Of a DNA stretch of 64,000 bases, positions 17,411-28,193 are shown in pieces. The translations under genes and the position numbers were made by a program. A model generated the notes under the pieces. It was not told where the DNA came from. It ran no database searches and saw only the letters and a program-made list of their open reading frames with translations. Within the stretch, counting starts at the first letter, position 1, and each line of letters opens with the position of its first letter. The DNA is from Pirellulaceae bacterium. GTDB lineage: Bacteria; Planctomycetota; Planctomycetia; Pirellulales; Pirellulaceae. The DNA is taken from NCBI GenBank assembly GCA_026004775.1, contig BPJU01000016.1, positions 62,001 to 126,000 on the forward strand, written 5' to 3'.

Positions 17411-18562
17411 GTGGCTATTCCTGCTCGCATTGACAGAAATTCGTTGTTGTGGCGACTTTCGATCCTACTAACGGCTTCGCTGCTGACCTCATGCGTTGCT
17501 ACTACTAAGGCACAGGAAGCGGAGCGGCTCGTTGATGCGCTCGCAGCCTCAATTACGCAATGGCATCACGATTTGGAGTTTTACTGCACGTATGAGCTCC
17601 TGGAAGGCTACGCCGTGTCCTTGGAAGACGCCCTCGCCGAAAGATACTCAGCCGAGCCGCGTGTGGTGGCACGAGGGGAGTATGCCAAAGCGCGCGGTTT
17701 TATTAGGCAAAGGATTGATTTCGAAGAACCGTCTCGCGACTTCGGAAACGGTTGGAAATCTGAATCCGATTGGGAGCTTGTGCGTAATTTAAACACCGGC
17801 GTTTCTTTAATCTATGAGCGGGAAGGTGGGGGCGCGCTGTTCCAAGACACTCAAGAACTCCAAGGTCCCTTTCCACAGGAGACTCCGGCGGCTGGCTCGC
17901 TTTCTGCGTTCAGTCCCTGTTTGTTGTTCGGCGAGTCCAGGAGACCGAATTATCTGCTGTTTCTCCGGCAAGAACAATCAACCCGGGCGGATGTGCAATT
18001 TCGCATTCTTCGACAGGACTCCGATTCGATCATTGTCGAGGCATTGTATGCACCTAAGGGAGTGGCCGAACCCATCCGATTCACCTTTGACTTTTTGAAT
18101 GCCAAGCCGTATCCGCTTATGCATACTGTGCGGGTCGAGTCGGTTAAAGACGGGAAGGAGGCAGTATTACTTTCCCGTTTTACGGACTTTGTTCAGGTAG
18201 TTGGATCACAACTGGCGAAGAAAGTTTTGGTCATCTACTCGACAGGCAAGCCGCCTTTTCCTTTTCTTGTGAGGATTTGGAGGTCAAGCGATTTGGGCCA
18301 GCGTCCGCCGCAACATGAGGATTGTCTTGTACGAGTAGCCAGCCGGTCGATTGGTTGTTTGGCGACCCGCTCTTTACCGCCGCTGGTTGATGGCTACAGA
18401 ACGGTTGATATTACGAAACTCTCAAAAGAAGACCTTGCCGAGGAATGTCGCAAGTCGCCAGTTCGTAGCGGACGTTCGATTTGGTGGTTATGGGCGATTC
18501 TGGGCGTCACTGTTTTGAGCCTGGTCGCCTGGGGTGTCTACCGCTGGCGGAGTGGCCACTGA
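17411..18562 (+). CDS. Type C large array protein (copy 2)
   Basis: Same translation as the gene at 5457, with a GTG start behind GGGAGGAG, signal sequence, shared family blocks, C-terminal membrane helix and Arg-rich tail. It lies downstream of the second small C gene, about 130 bp away. Confidence 0.85.
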   Translation: MAIPARIDRNSLLWRLSILLTASLLTSCVATTKAQEAERLVDALAASITQWHHDLEFYCTYELLEGYAVSLEDALAERYSAEPRVVARGEYAKARGFIRQRIDFEEPSRDFGNGWKSESDWELVRNLNTGVSLIYEREGGGALFQDTQELQGPFPQETPAAGSLSAFSPCLLFGESRRPNYLLFLRQEQSTRADVQFRILRQDSDSIIVEALYAPKGVAEPIRFTFDFLNAKPYPLMHTVRVESVKDGKEAVLLSRFTDFVQVVGSQLAKKVLVIYSTGKPPFPFLVRIWRSSDLGQRPPQHEDCLVRVASRSIGCLATRSLPPLVDGYRTVDITKLSKEDLAEECRKSPVRSGRSIWWLWAILGVTVLSLVAWGVYRWRSGH

Positions 18563-18639
18563 ACGGGGTTGTGAGCCTAATAAAAGGTCCCAAGCCACAG
18601 AGCATGCAAAAGGCCCAGAGGAATGAGGTTGTTGGCGGT

Positions 18640-18653
18640 GCTCACTGCTCACT
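18640..18653. repeat. Short heptamer tract, GCTCACT x 2
   Basis: Two units, as in the first copy at 6686, again without a promoter block. Confidence 0.8.
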
Positions 18654-18914
18654 GCTGGGGTTTTCAGGGAATGACTTGCTGGTGACTGAAGATTCGTGAT
18701 GTTCTAGCAACCGTGTGACTCAAAGAGGGTAGCGATGGCTTACGTGGTGACGTTACCGGCGCTCCGGTTCAGGCTGGGTTTGGCAGGTCGGTGCTGTTCT
18801 GGTTTGAGCCACCCGCGTCTTTTCGGGCTGTTACTCGATCAGCTTGGGTCGACCGGCCTCGCGACAGAGTCAGCGTGCACGCTTCCGGCTGGTTGTTCAT
18901 GCGCACTTGCAGCA
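18654..18914 (+). promoter_or_regulatory. Conserved leader before module D (copy 2)
   Basis: Second copy of the leader at 6700, including the possible short frame MAYVVTLPA at 18735. Confidence 0.33.
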
Positions 18915-19003
18915 GCAAATCAGCCAACGCCTGCCTCCATGAGTCCCAAAACGTTTTTTGTCGCTGATCTTGTACGTTCTTTGCTTCACTACGGAGGTTC
19001 TCG

Positions 19004-19384
19004 ATGTACCCGCTGCGTCGCATTGACAAGGCGCTTGTGGTTCTGTGTGCCGTGCTTGCTTTGGCTCCCGTGTTTGCCAATTCGTTCTGCGCTACTATTG
19101 ACCCGGGAGATCCGCGCCGCAGTGCCGCCTGCACGGCCCCAATGGGCTGTGTTAACCAGACGAGCGACTGTAACGGCGTAGCTACAGCTTCATTTTTTCA
19201 GGCTGAGCTAACTTATGAGGCCTGTCGCTTTCCGCCCTATCCGGTCTGCTATAAGTGCGTCACCACCACCTCATCCCTACCTTGTGTCGCACCGGATTAA
19301 TATGTCTTTACCAATTGCCTTGCGATTCCTCTGTGCCGTCGTTCGATACTGCCACCGCGCTACTATACCGAGTGCAGTCCCTAG
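19004..19384 (+). pseudogene. Type D small cysteine-rich protein with an in-frame stop (copy 2)
   Basis: It carries the same in-frame TAA as the gene at 7050, here at 19298-19300, followed by 28 open codons. The nonsense change therefore predates the duplication. Confidence 0.8.
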
Positions 19385-19614
19385 TATAGGAAAAATAGCC
19401 GCACCGTTGCTTCCGAAATTACTCGCGTTTAGTGATTCCGGTCTGCGACAACCACCATGCTTTACAAAGGCCTGTGCTTAAAACGTTGGTTGCGATTTAC
19501 GCCGCCACATGGTTGTGCCTTTAGGGCGCGTTTTGTTCCGGAACATTGTGCCGTGAAAATATATTTGGTTCCTGGTGCTTCGCCCTACCGATAGAAGTTT
19601 GCGGGGAGTTCACT

Positions 19615-20823
19615 ATGCACAGGCCTCTTCCACGATCTCACATGTTTTCTATGTTATCGCCGCGCCTCGGCGATTGCAGACAGGTGTCCTTTTGCTTGGT
19701 AATGACTTACTGCCTCTGCGGTGCGCCATTTGTTCCGAATGCCGATGACACAGACAAGACAGTTGATGCTCCAAGTGCCGCGATCGATCAACGGGCGCAT
19801 CACGTATATTTTTACTGCAACGCCGAAATATATAGCGGTTTCGCGGACTCATTAGAAGATGCGCAACACGAGCAATTTATTTCACCTTCAGTGCTACAAG
19901 CCCGTGAGGAATATGTAAAAAACGCGACCATGCGCCGGTATAAGCGTGGGCGACTTATAGCTCGCAAAAAGGTGGATGGCCACTGGGACGAGGCCCCAGA
20001 CATTGTCTTTGTTCGGACTGTCCGGAATCAGGTATATATGGGTTACTATTATGACGCTATGTCAAGAGAGGCGCCGGGCCTATCTTTTGGTGAAACGTCC
20101 AATTCATTGGCTCTTCCCGAAGAGGGGCCCGCAGCCGGCCCTTGCGAAACTTACAAGCCATGTTTTGTTTTTGGCACCTGGCGGAGCCCGAATTTCTTGA
20201 AGCATTTGCGGCAGCTGCGAAAAGAGGGTAGGCACGTAACGTTCGCGGTATCTCGTCCTGGTCGTGATAGTATCCTTATCGAATCCGTTATCAAAGAGGC
20301 TGGCTCCGGAAGCACGAGGCGCGTATTAATGCGTTTTTGCGACGTTACTCACTTTCCTGTCGTCCGTGAGGTGACCGCTTTGCAAAACCATGAAGGTCGC
20401 GAAGTACTTCAGATGCAGCTTTTTACCAGCTTCGTGCGCGTCTCAGGTGGTAGGCTTCCTAACAAGGCTATCGTGATTAGTAGCACAGGCAAGACGTCAC
20501 CCCGATATGCAGTTATCGTGTGGGTATCAAACGACTTAGGCCCAAGGGAACCACAGCTAGACGATTCTTTTCTGCGGGTGCCGAAGGAGGTCAGAGCCAA
20601 TTGTGTAGCGCCTCACGCGCTACCACCGGCCACCGGCGACTTCCGGACTTTTGACGTCGCTAAGATGTGGAAGGCAGATATCTCGGTTGAATGCCGTAAA
20701 CAAGAGGCCAAGGCCTTATCCAAGTCGACACGAGTGCGCCTCTGGCTCATTGTGGCGACCGCTATGGTAAGCCTTGCTCTCTGGGGCGTCTATCGTTGTA
20801 AGCAGTTTCGCAATACCAGTTGA
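19615..20823 (+). CDS. Type D large array protein (copy 2)
   Basis: Same translation as the gene at 7661, with GGGGAG before the ATG, a late hydrophobic export segment, the worn family blocks, and a C-terminal helix with the unusual YRCKQFR tail. Confidence 0.85.
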   Translation: MHRPLPRSHMFSMLSPRLGDCRQVSFCLVMTYCLCGAPFVPNADDTDKTVDAPSAAIDQRAHHVYFYCNAEIYSGFADSLEDAQHEQFISPSVLQAREEYVKNATMRRYKRGRLIARKKVDGHWDEAPDIVFVRTVRNQVYMGYYYDAMSREAPGLSFGETSNSLALPEEGPAAGPCETYKPCFVFGTWRSPNFLKHLRQLRKEGRHVTFAVSRPGRDSILIESVIKEAGSGSTRRVLMRFCDVTHFPVVREVTALQNHEGREVLQMQLFTSFVRVSGGRLPNKAIVISSTGKTSPRYAVIVWVSNDLGPREPQLDDSFLRVPKEVRANCVAPHALPPATGDFRTFDVAKMWKADISVECRKQEAKALSKSTRVRLWLIVATAMVSLALWGVYRCKQFRNTS

Positions 20824-20956
20824 GTACAGTGGGGAATTCTCAATAGAGAACGCCCATTTGGCCAGTGAAATACGCACGATCAGCCATGGGCGGCACGCGG
20901 TTTTTCTGGTAATTCCAGCCGTTTCGGGTCGTGAACGCACCGAGGTTGACCAAATC

Positions 20957-21793
20957 ATGTGCGCTTCCTCATCCACCGAAAAAATTCGCCAACCATCTGG
21001 CCGTGGCGTTACTTTTGCCTTGGCCGTCCTGGCCTGTCTTCTGGCCGTAATCACCGTCGGTCCATCGATCGTGTGGCATATCCGGCAGCTGGGAAACCGC
21101 TTCCTGTCTTCCGGCCAAGTGCTGATCGTACACGATCTGGGACCGGTACTCGTAGAAACACCTACCGCCGCCGATGCCTCCCGCCCGCCCCCGCGGATCG
21201 CTCATCGCTTTACCATCGAAAATCCTTCGCCTCACCAGTCGTTGCGGCTGGCGTTAGAAAAACGCTCGTGTGGTTGCCTTTCGGTAACGGAACCCGAACC
21301 CATCCCGCCCAACGGCACCGGGCAGGTTGAGCTCGCTTTTGTCCCCACCGGCCAATCGGAACTCCGCAGCGAATCGGCCAGCTGGTCGAACTGGACGACC
21401 ACGCCGCCAATGCGCTCATTGCGACCGGAGCGCTTTTCCCGGAACTGGGTATGCAGATCGACGGAAACGCTTATCGTTTTGCCCTGGAAATAACCAGTAA
21501 TCCCCCCTTTGCAGGTTACGCCCAGGGCTTTGTTCTTGACCGATACCACTCCGACCACGATCGAAGTGGCTGCCGAGAAACCTTTTCGCGTTCAGCAGTT
21601 GCCCGATTCCCTTCACTTGCTCGAATGTCAGGTAGACGGTCACGATCCAAGTCGCCTCCCCACGTGGCAGGTGGCGCTGGTAAAGCCGCCGGACGAGAAT
21701 GTCGTCGAGACGCTGTTGTATCTGGAGCTGGACGGGTTGGAGGTTCCCGGGGTGACGCTACCGGTGTATGCTTTTGGGCACAGCGGCAAATGA
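20957..21793 (+). pseudogene. DUF1573-family protein, internally deleted and frameshifted (copy 2)
   Basis: Same defects as the gene at 9003: the SCGC region is intact, about 100 codons are missing after SELRSE, and the C-terminus lies in another frame. Confidence 0.8.
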
Positions 21794-22147
21794 TACGATT
21801 TCCGGTTATGAGTAGGCCCACACCTTCTGCGGTTGGAACGTCGACTTTGCTCAATGTCTCAATAGGGATCATTGCCGGCAACAAAGCGCCGCCACTCCAC
21901 GTGTCAATTCAAATCGCTAGCCATCGCATGTCGCAAAGCGTTGCAGCGCTATGCTGTGCGGAATGGGTCTTGATGATTACCGGGTCTGCGCTGGGTATCG
22001 ATAAAATCGGAGCCCGTCTGCTTCGCCCGGCTATCCTTTCCGCCTGATAATAGCTTGTGTGAGAAAGTGCACGGTTTATGCGACGTGGGTGGAAACCCTC
22101 CGTGGTCTGTGTGTACGCGGTCAAACCATGTTGTGGCAGCACATTTC
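21794..22147. other. Intergenic stretch without a recognised feature (copy 2)
   Basis: Repeat of 9840-10193, with nothing recognised. Confidence 0.5.
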
Positions 22148-23866
22148 TTATCGCGTTTCTTCAGGCAACCGAATCGTCATATCGCGCGGCACGTGGAAAA
22201 CCCACGTCGTATACGCGATGCGGGCTTTGGGTTCCATGCCCCACAACACATGGAACGGCGATTTCGGATGGAGCAGTTCTTCAGCCGATACCAGATACCA
22301 GCCCGCCCGCAAGACTCGCGCGTCCCGGTCCAGCGACCTGCCGATGCTGCTGTAATTCCTATTGTGCGCAGCGGGCACCTCCGGATGTGTTCGCTGCCAC
22401 TGGTCGATGTAGTAGGCGTCTTGCCCTCGATCCAGATTGCTTCCCAATAGGTACTTATAACCGCGCCCCGGCCCGCCAATGGCTTCATTAAAGTAAGACA
22501 TGCTGTGTGGATAGACGGCTAAGCTACTTACCACAGTAGCCGACAACAACGACGCAACGGCACCCATTCGCAGAGCTCCCCCAGTCCGTTTATACGCGTT
22601 TGGATACCGAGCCACGCGGCTGATACTGATATAGGCAAAGGGCGCGATCGGCAGCACATACCGGAAGTGACGGCTGATACGGTGTTGGCTGATCAAAAGC
22701 AGCAGCATGACCAGCGCCGGGATTAATAACCACAGTTCTTCCTTCCAGCCAGCCCTAAACCGTGAGGAGCAGAGAGCTAGAACGGCGGCCAGGGCAACCA
22801 GGCTCCAGATGCCCAACGGGAGTTTGACCAGCGCCGCAGCGAAATAATAATACCACCAGCCCTCTTTATTCCACCCGCCAAAGAGATAATTATCCCTCCT
22901 TTGCTGTGCCGCTGCACTCTGTAAATCGATCCCAACGACGTACAACCTGGGAAGCGGCACTGGAACCCAGCCCAAGTGCCAATTGACAAAACGGTTACCC
23001 ATGTCGAATTTGGAAACGGGCTCGCCTTCAGGCTGTTCGGCAATACTGATGCCACTGAAGATCGGGCTGCGGAATTGATACTTCCCTAGGGGTTGCAACG
23101 TACCCTCAAATCCGTAGGTCGCGTTGATTAAAAACAGCGCTATAACGCACAGCCAGCACAGTTGGCTGAATTCATACACAAAACCCTTGAGGCCGCTCTT
23201 ATACGAACGCGTCACCAGCCAAAAACAGGGCAATACAACCGGCAGGAAGAGCCAGGTGGCTTTTGCCAATAAGGTCCACCCCAGCGAAACGCCCGCCAGC
23301 ATACTATTAGGCCAATTCGGTTCGCGCAGCCATTGGCGAAATCGATATGCCGCCCACACCCCCAAAGATGCGGCAAAGTTGTCGGGCATAATCAGCGCAT
23401 TGTTGGCCAGCATTTCGGGGGAGAAACACCACAACAACAACGCCACGGCTCCGGCAGTCGGCCCGAACAGCTCCCTGGCCCAGCTATAGCAAATGGCGGC
23501 TCCCAAAAGACTAAACGGTATGCACGCCAGCCGCCCCGCGAAATACAACCAACGCATGCGATCATCATTATTTGTGACAAACTCCAAATACAGGGACTCA
23601 GAAGCTTTCGCGTCTGAATCCGTTATGGCCCATTCGGGCTGGAACTTATGCGGCAGCAACAGTACAGGCAGAGCCCCCACCAGCCTGGACAAGGGCGGGT
23701 TGCGACAACTGGGCTCGAAAATCCCGGTCTTCCAGTGACAGATACCGGCAGGAAGATACTCGCCTTCATTTTCCACAGGTGAGTGTGCCCATGCGATATA
23801 GAGTAACAACGCCAGATGCACCAGCAGAACTACCCACACCCAGCGTGGTAAACGGCCTTTGTGCAT
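22148..23866 (-). CDS. GT-C fold glycosyltransferase, GT39/PMT-like (copy 2)
   Basis: Same translation as the gene at 10194: the periplasmic acidic VENEGEY motif, NPPLSRLVG and roughly ten hydrophobic segments. It is on the opposite strand to the array modules that flank it. Confidence 0.8.
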   Translation of the reverse strand: MHKGRLPRWVWVVLLVHLALLLYIAWAHSPVENEGEYLPAGICHWKTGIFEPSCRNPPLSRLVGALPVLLLPHKFQPEWAITDSDAKASESLYLEFVTNNDDRMRWLYFAGRLACIPFSLLGAAICYSWARELFGPTAGAVALLLWCFSPEMLANNALIMPDNFAASLGVWAAYRFRQWLREPNWPNSMLAGVSLGWTLLAKATWLFLPVVLPCFWLVTRSYKSGLKGFVYEFSQLCWLCVIALFLINATYGFEGTLQPLGKYQFRSPIFSGISIAEQPEGEPVSKFDMGNRFVNWHLGWVPVPLPRLYVVGIDLQSAAAQQRRDNYLFGGWNKEGWWYYYFAAALVKLPLGIWSLVALAAVLALCSSRFRAGWKEELWLLIPALVMLLLLISQHRISRHFRYVLPIAPFAYISISRVARYPNAYKRTGGALRMGAVASLLSATVVSSLAVYPHSMSYFNEAIGGPGRGYKYLLGSNLDRGQDAYYIDQWQRTHPEVPAAHNRNYSSIGRSLDRDARVLRAGWYLVSAEELLHPKSPFHVLWGMEPKARIAYTTWVFHVPRDMTIRLPEETR

Positions 23867-24526
23867 AGTGCACCTCGCGCCTGCCACTTTACCAGCCCTC
23901 GCGACCAGGGATCCTCATACTTTTGTCGAGAGTCCGTTTCACACTGTGTCTTCTGTCAAACTGCACTTTCTGACAAAAAGCTAACAAATGTTGCGCCAAC
24001 CTATTCCCACGGCAAGGCGGCTACGCAGGCATGTGTTGCGATCACCCTGAATTACACGGACCCGATCGATGGAGAATTGCTGTAGTCATGGTTGGTATGT
24101 GCTCACGGTTATCGTATGGTCTCCCCGTGCCTTCGAGCCGCCGCCATCATCCCTTTTTTATAGGCAAAGTCAGGACGGGAGGGCAAGCGGGCTTGTAAAT
24201 AGCTTTGCACAATTCGGTGATAGACGAAAGCGACGGAAACTCGCTCTACGGGTCCATCAGCTGCTAAAGCTCTTCTACGGGGCTAAGCGGCGCCAGCTCG
24301 TTCTGGAGAACTTCAAAATCCACAATGCCGCACCCTTGACGAACCGGTGCAGAACGCGTTTCGACACATCGAGGATCGTCACGGCCGCGGGCTACACGGA
24401 TTAACCTGCCTTGCCGCCCGGCATGGAAATTGTTGCCGGATCATGCAAAGCCATTTGAGCGTTCCACCCCCAAGCCCTCGGTGCGATCGGAGGCGCACCT
24501 GGCAGGGCCGTGCGGTTCGTCTACCA
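23867..24526. other. Intergenic stretch without a recognised feature (copy 2)
   Basis: Repeat of 11913-12572, with nothing recognised. Confidence 0.5.
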
Positions 24527-24587
24527 GGGGGAAATTTGCGAAAAATTTCTGCCCCCCTCTTGACAAAGGGCGGGCAATCGTTAAATT
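24527..24587 (+). promoter_or_regulatory. Array promoter block (module E, copy 2)
   Basis: Dyad, TTGACA at 24560 and TAAATT at 24582, as in copy 1. Confidence 0.55.
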
Positions 24588-24636
24588 GGGCTCCGGAAAT
24601 AGGGAGGGTGTGTAGTGGGGCTGCGGGGTTCGTGGT

Positions 24637-24741
24637 GCTCACTGCTCACTGCTCACTGCTCACTGCTCACTGCTCACTGCTCACTGCTCACTGCTCACTG
24701 CTCACTGCTCACTGCTCACTGCTCACTGCTCACTGCTCACT
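24637..24741. repeat. Heptamer array, GCTCACT x 15
   Basis: Fifteen perfect units, against fourteen with one imperfect in the first copy. The net difference is 6 bp. Confidence 0.95.
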
Positions 24742-24990
24742 GCTGGGGGTTTTCGGGGAATGACTTGCTGGTGACCGACGATTCGTGCTGATCTGCACAA
24801 CCGTACGACTCAAAGAGGGTAGCAATGGCTTACGTGGTGACGTTACCGGCGTTCCGCATCAGGCTGGGTTTGGCAGGCCTGTGCCATTCTGGTTTGCTCC
24901 GCCACTATCTTTTCGGGGTGTTGGTTGATCAGATTGCGCGCCCGAACGTGGCGGCGGCGCCGCCTAGTACGCTTCCGGCTTGCCGTTCAT
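24742..24990 (+). promoter_or_regulatory. Conserved leader before module E (copy 2)
   Basis: Repeat of the leader at 12782, with a possible short frame at 24825. Confidence 0.33.
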
Positions 24991-25093
24991 TCCCCGTTCC
25001 GCGCACTCGGCAGCAGGGGCGCTGGCGGAATGCGTACCAAGCGTTTTTTCTGCCCGGTTCTGTAGGCTTTCTTTGTACCACAGGAGATGGTTT

Positions 25094-25465
25094 ATGTACC
25101 GGCTTACTCATTGTGACAAGGCGTTATTATGCCTGTGCGCTGCGACTGCCATGGCGCTTGTGATTCCGAGTGCGGTTTGTGTGGTTATTAACCCTGGGGA
25201 CCCCCGCCGCACTTTGGCTTGTACAGCGCCCAATGGCTGTGTCAACCAACAAAGTGTTTGCACGGGCGGTCCTGATACCGAATCTTTCTTCCAGGGCGAA
25301 TTATCTTACAATCAATGCTTCCAGCCATCGGCGCCTGTAACTACGAAATGCGAGGTACTGGACGCCAGTCTTCCTTGCGTGCGACGAGACTTTTACCTTT
25401 TTCCAAACTGCATTGGTTGGCAGTGTTTCCGTTTCATTACGGCTCCCGATTGCCGCACCAGGTAA
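25094..25465 (+). CDS. Type E small cysteine-rich secreted protein (copy 2)
   Basis: Same translation as the gene at 13134: 123 residues, signal peptide, 10 Cys in the mature part, and AGGAG before the ATG. Confidence 0.85.
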   Translation: MYRLTHCDKALLCLCAATAMALVIPSAVCVVINPGDPRRTLACTAPNGCVNQQSVCTGGPDTESFFQGELSYNQCFQPSAPVTTKCEVLDASLPCVRRDFYLFPNCIGWQCFRFITAPDCRTR

Positions 25466-25528
25466 TGCCTCTATCCCACATCACACCCCGCTTGCCCCGA
25501 ACCGAACTCACAGAGAGGAGTGACCGGC

Positions 25529-26707
25529 ATGATTTTCACCTGGCCTCATTTCAAGCAATGGTTAGGCCCATTGCTACTTGTTTTTCTCGCCGATACCGCT
25601 GTGTCGTCTGTTATATGGGGCAATCCACCCAATGATACCGATCCCTTGATAGGTGCGCTTGCGGCCGCCATTACCCAATGGCATCGGGATTTGCAGTTTT
25701 ATTGTACGTATCAACTGTTCGAGGGCTCCGCCAGGTCTGTACAGGATGCACTCGCCGAGAAGTATATCCGTCCGCCGGAATTGGTCGCCCGTGGCCTGTA
25801 TGTAAAGACTCGGGACTACATCCGGCAACAGATCGACTACATCAAGGAAGACCCGGGCCGTGTTCCGGTAGGGGCAACTGAGTCCGAGCAAGGCGTAATG
25901 GACTGGGAAGCAGTACGGAGTCTTAAAACCGGCGTTGCTTTATTTTACTATCCTAGCCTTGGTGATGCATTGTTCGGTGAAACGATGGCCATTCAGAGGC
26001 CGTTTCCTGTAGACAGTCCTTCCGCCAGCTATTTTCCCGTTTACAGTCCCTGTGTGTTGTTCGGGGAATCAAGTCGGCCCAATTACCTTTTATTTTTGCG
26101 CGAACAACAACAAAGTGCCAAGGATGTGACGTTCGAAGTTATGCGCCACGATGGTGAGTCGATATTAGTTGGGGCCCGTTACGCAGCACCCGGGCTCGCC
26201 GGGCCTATGCGATTTTCCTTTGATTTTTTGAACACACGGCCATACCCGATCTTACGGGAAGCCCGTATCGAAGCAATGTCCGACGGCCGGGAGAAAGTTC
26301 TCGTGTCACAATTCTCTGATTTTGTCGAGGTTATCGGTGGACTCCTAGCTCGAAAAGTGGTAATAGTTCTGGCAGGGGGTAAGGCACCAACGGCGTCGGT
26401 GACCCTGTGGCAGTCAACTGATTTGGGGAGCCGTCCGCCGCGACACGAGGATTGTCTTGTTCGGATCGCCCAAGGCCATGTTATTCGTTGCCTGAGGGAG
26501 ACATCTTACCCGCCGCTGGTAGGCGGATACAAAACTATAGATATTACCAAATTGTCGCCCAATGACATCGCTGAGGCATGCCGCAAACCGCAGTCACGGA
26601 CGCGCTCTTTCACCCGCATGGCAGTGTGGGGCTTTTTTGGTGTCACTGTGTTGAGTCTGGCTTGCTGGGGTCTGTACCGCTGGAGGCAGCGCCATAAAAA
26701 CGGTTGA
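25529..26707 (+). CDS. Type E large array protein (copy 2)
   Basis: Same translation as the gene at 13569: signal sequence, all shared family blocks, C-terminal helix and YRWRQRHKNG tail. Confidence 0.87.
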   Translation: MIFTWPHFKQWLGPLLLVFLADTAVSSVIWGNPPNDTDPLIGALAAAITQWHRDLQFYCTYQLFEGSARSVQDALAEKYIRPPELVARGLYVKTRDYIRQQIDYIKEDPGRVPVGATESEQGVMDWEAVRSLKTGVALFYYPSLGDALFGETMAIQRPFPVDSPSASYFPVYSPCVLFGESSRPNYLLFLREQQQSAKDVTFEVMRHDGESILVGARYAAPGLAGPMRFSFDFLNTRPYPILREARIEAMSDGREKVLVSQFSDFVEVIGGLLARKVVIVLAGGKAPTASVTLWQSTDLGSRPPRHEDCLVRIAQGHVIRCLRETSYPPLVGGYKTIDITKLSPNDIAEACRKPQSRTRSFTRMAVWGFFGVTVLSLACWGLYRWRQRHKNG

Positions 26708-26841
26708 CTGCTCTGGAGATTTGTCAATCGAAAACTTCTGCCTGGATTTTTCGACTACGCAAGATCAGCCATACGTACCGAACGGTTTTTCTGGTAATTC
26801 CAGCCGTTTCGGGTCGTGAACGCACCGAGGTTGACCAAATC

Positions 26842-27552
26842 ATGTGCGCTTCCTCATCCACCGAAAAAATTCGCCAACCATCTGGCCGTGGCGTTACTTT
26901 TGCCTTGGCCGTCCTGGCCTGTCTTCTGGCCGTAATCGCCGTCGGTCCATCGATCGTGCGGCATATCCGGCAGCTGGGAAACCGCTTCCTGTCTTCCGGC
27001 CAAGTGCTGATCGTACACGATCTGGGACCGGTACTCGTAGAAACACCTACCGCCGCCGATGCCTCCCGCCCGCCCCCGCGGATCGCTCATCGCTTTACCA
27101 TCGAAAATCCTTCGCCTCACCAGTCGTTGCGGCTGGCGTTAGAAAAACGCTCGTGTGGTTGCCTTTCGGTAACGGAACCCGAACCCATCCCGCCCAACGG
27201 TACCGGGCAGGTTGAGCTCGCTTTTGTCCCCGCCGGTCAATTGGAACTCCGCAGCGAATTGGCCAGCTTCACGACGAATCTCCAGCAGCCTCGCTCGGTC
27301 ACGCTCCTGTGGAAGGCTCATCTGCTTCCCCGCGTGGAGTTGCTGGGGGCTCGCCGGCGCTACATCCCCTATGGCGGGCCGTATCGCCTCCAAACGGCTA
27401 TCCGCTATCACAGTCCTGCCTATTGGCACAGGCCAATCCGCGTTGGGATGGGACGTCAACTCGCCACGGGGGTAATACTTTACTATTTGGCTTCGCACCC
27501 TCTGCTGCACGCCCAGGGGGAAATTTGCGAAAAATTTTTGCCCCCCTCTTGA
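26842..27552 (+). pseudogene. DUF1573-family protein, 3' truncated (copy 2)
   Basis: Repeat of the truncated gene at 14882. Homology to the intact DUF1573 gene ends near 27415-27425, before the module F promoter block. Confidence 0.8.
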
Positions 27553-27576
27553 CAAACAACGCGGAATCGTTAGCTT
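27516..27576 (+). promoter_or_regulatory. Array promoter block (module F, copy 2)
   Basis: Dyad, TTGACA at 27549 and TAGCTT at 27571, as in copy 1. Confidence 0.5.
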
Positions 27577-27625
27577 AGGGGGTCATAATCGGGGAGGTGA
27601 GTAGTGGTGGTGCGGGGTTGGCGGT

Positions 27626-27695
27626 GCTCACTGCTCACTGCTCACTGCTCACTGCTCACTGCTCACTGCTCACTGCTCACTGCTCACTGCTCACT
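27626..27695. repeat. Heptamer array, GCTCACT x 10
   Basis: Ten perfect units, one more than its counterpart at 15666. Confidence 0.95.
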
Positions 27696-27747
27696 GCTCC
27701 GGGTCTTGCGATTGGTAGTGTATGACATCTTGGCAGGAGGAACGGTT

Positions 27748-28146
27748 ATGGTCCGGTTGCGTTCTGTTGACATGGTCCTTCTCGTTCTGTGTGTAGTTTT
27801 TGGGGCAGCCGCTGTCTACGACCAGTCATTCTGTGCGTTGATTCCCATAGGTGCACCGAATCGTGCCCCTGAATGCGTCGTGACTGACTCTAGTTGCCAC
27901 AACCAGTCGGGCCTCTGTCAGAACAGCGAAGGTGAAACGGTCCAGTATGCGTCGTGGAAGTTCGTCGAACTGGCGTATAACACATGTCGGCCCGCCCCCG
28001 GAAGTTGTTACAAGTGCATAGTCTTGAATTCAAAGCTCCCATGTAAGGTTAAGGTCTATTTTATGGACACGAATTGTGGGGGTGCTACTGTCTGTGAAGA
28101 GGCCCAGGAGGTAAACGAATGCGAAACCGACCTTAGCGGTTGTTGA
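27748..28146 (+). CDS. Type F small cysteine-rich secreted protein (copy 2)
   Basis: Same translation from the ATG as the gene at 15781, with AGGAGG upstream. Here its partner, the type A large gene, is complete, so this is the only intact F-A module in the window. Confidence 0.85.
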   Translation: MVRLRSVDMVLLVLCVVFGAAAVYDQSFCALIPIGAPNRAPECVVTDSSCHNQSGLCQNSEGETVQYASWKFVELAYNTCRPAPGSCYKCIVLNSKLPCKVKVYFMDTNCGGATVCEEAQEVNECETDLSGC

Positions 28147-28193
28147 GGGCCGTAACCGCAAAATTTCGCCATGCTTTGCGGGAGTTATTGATT

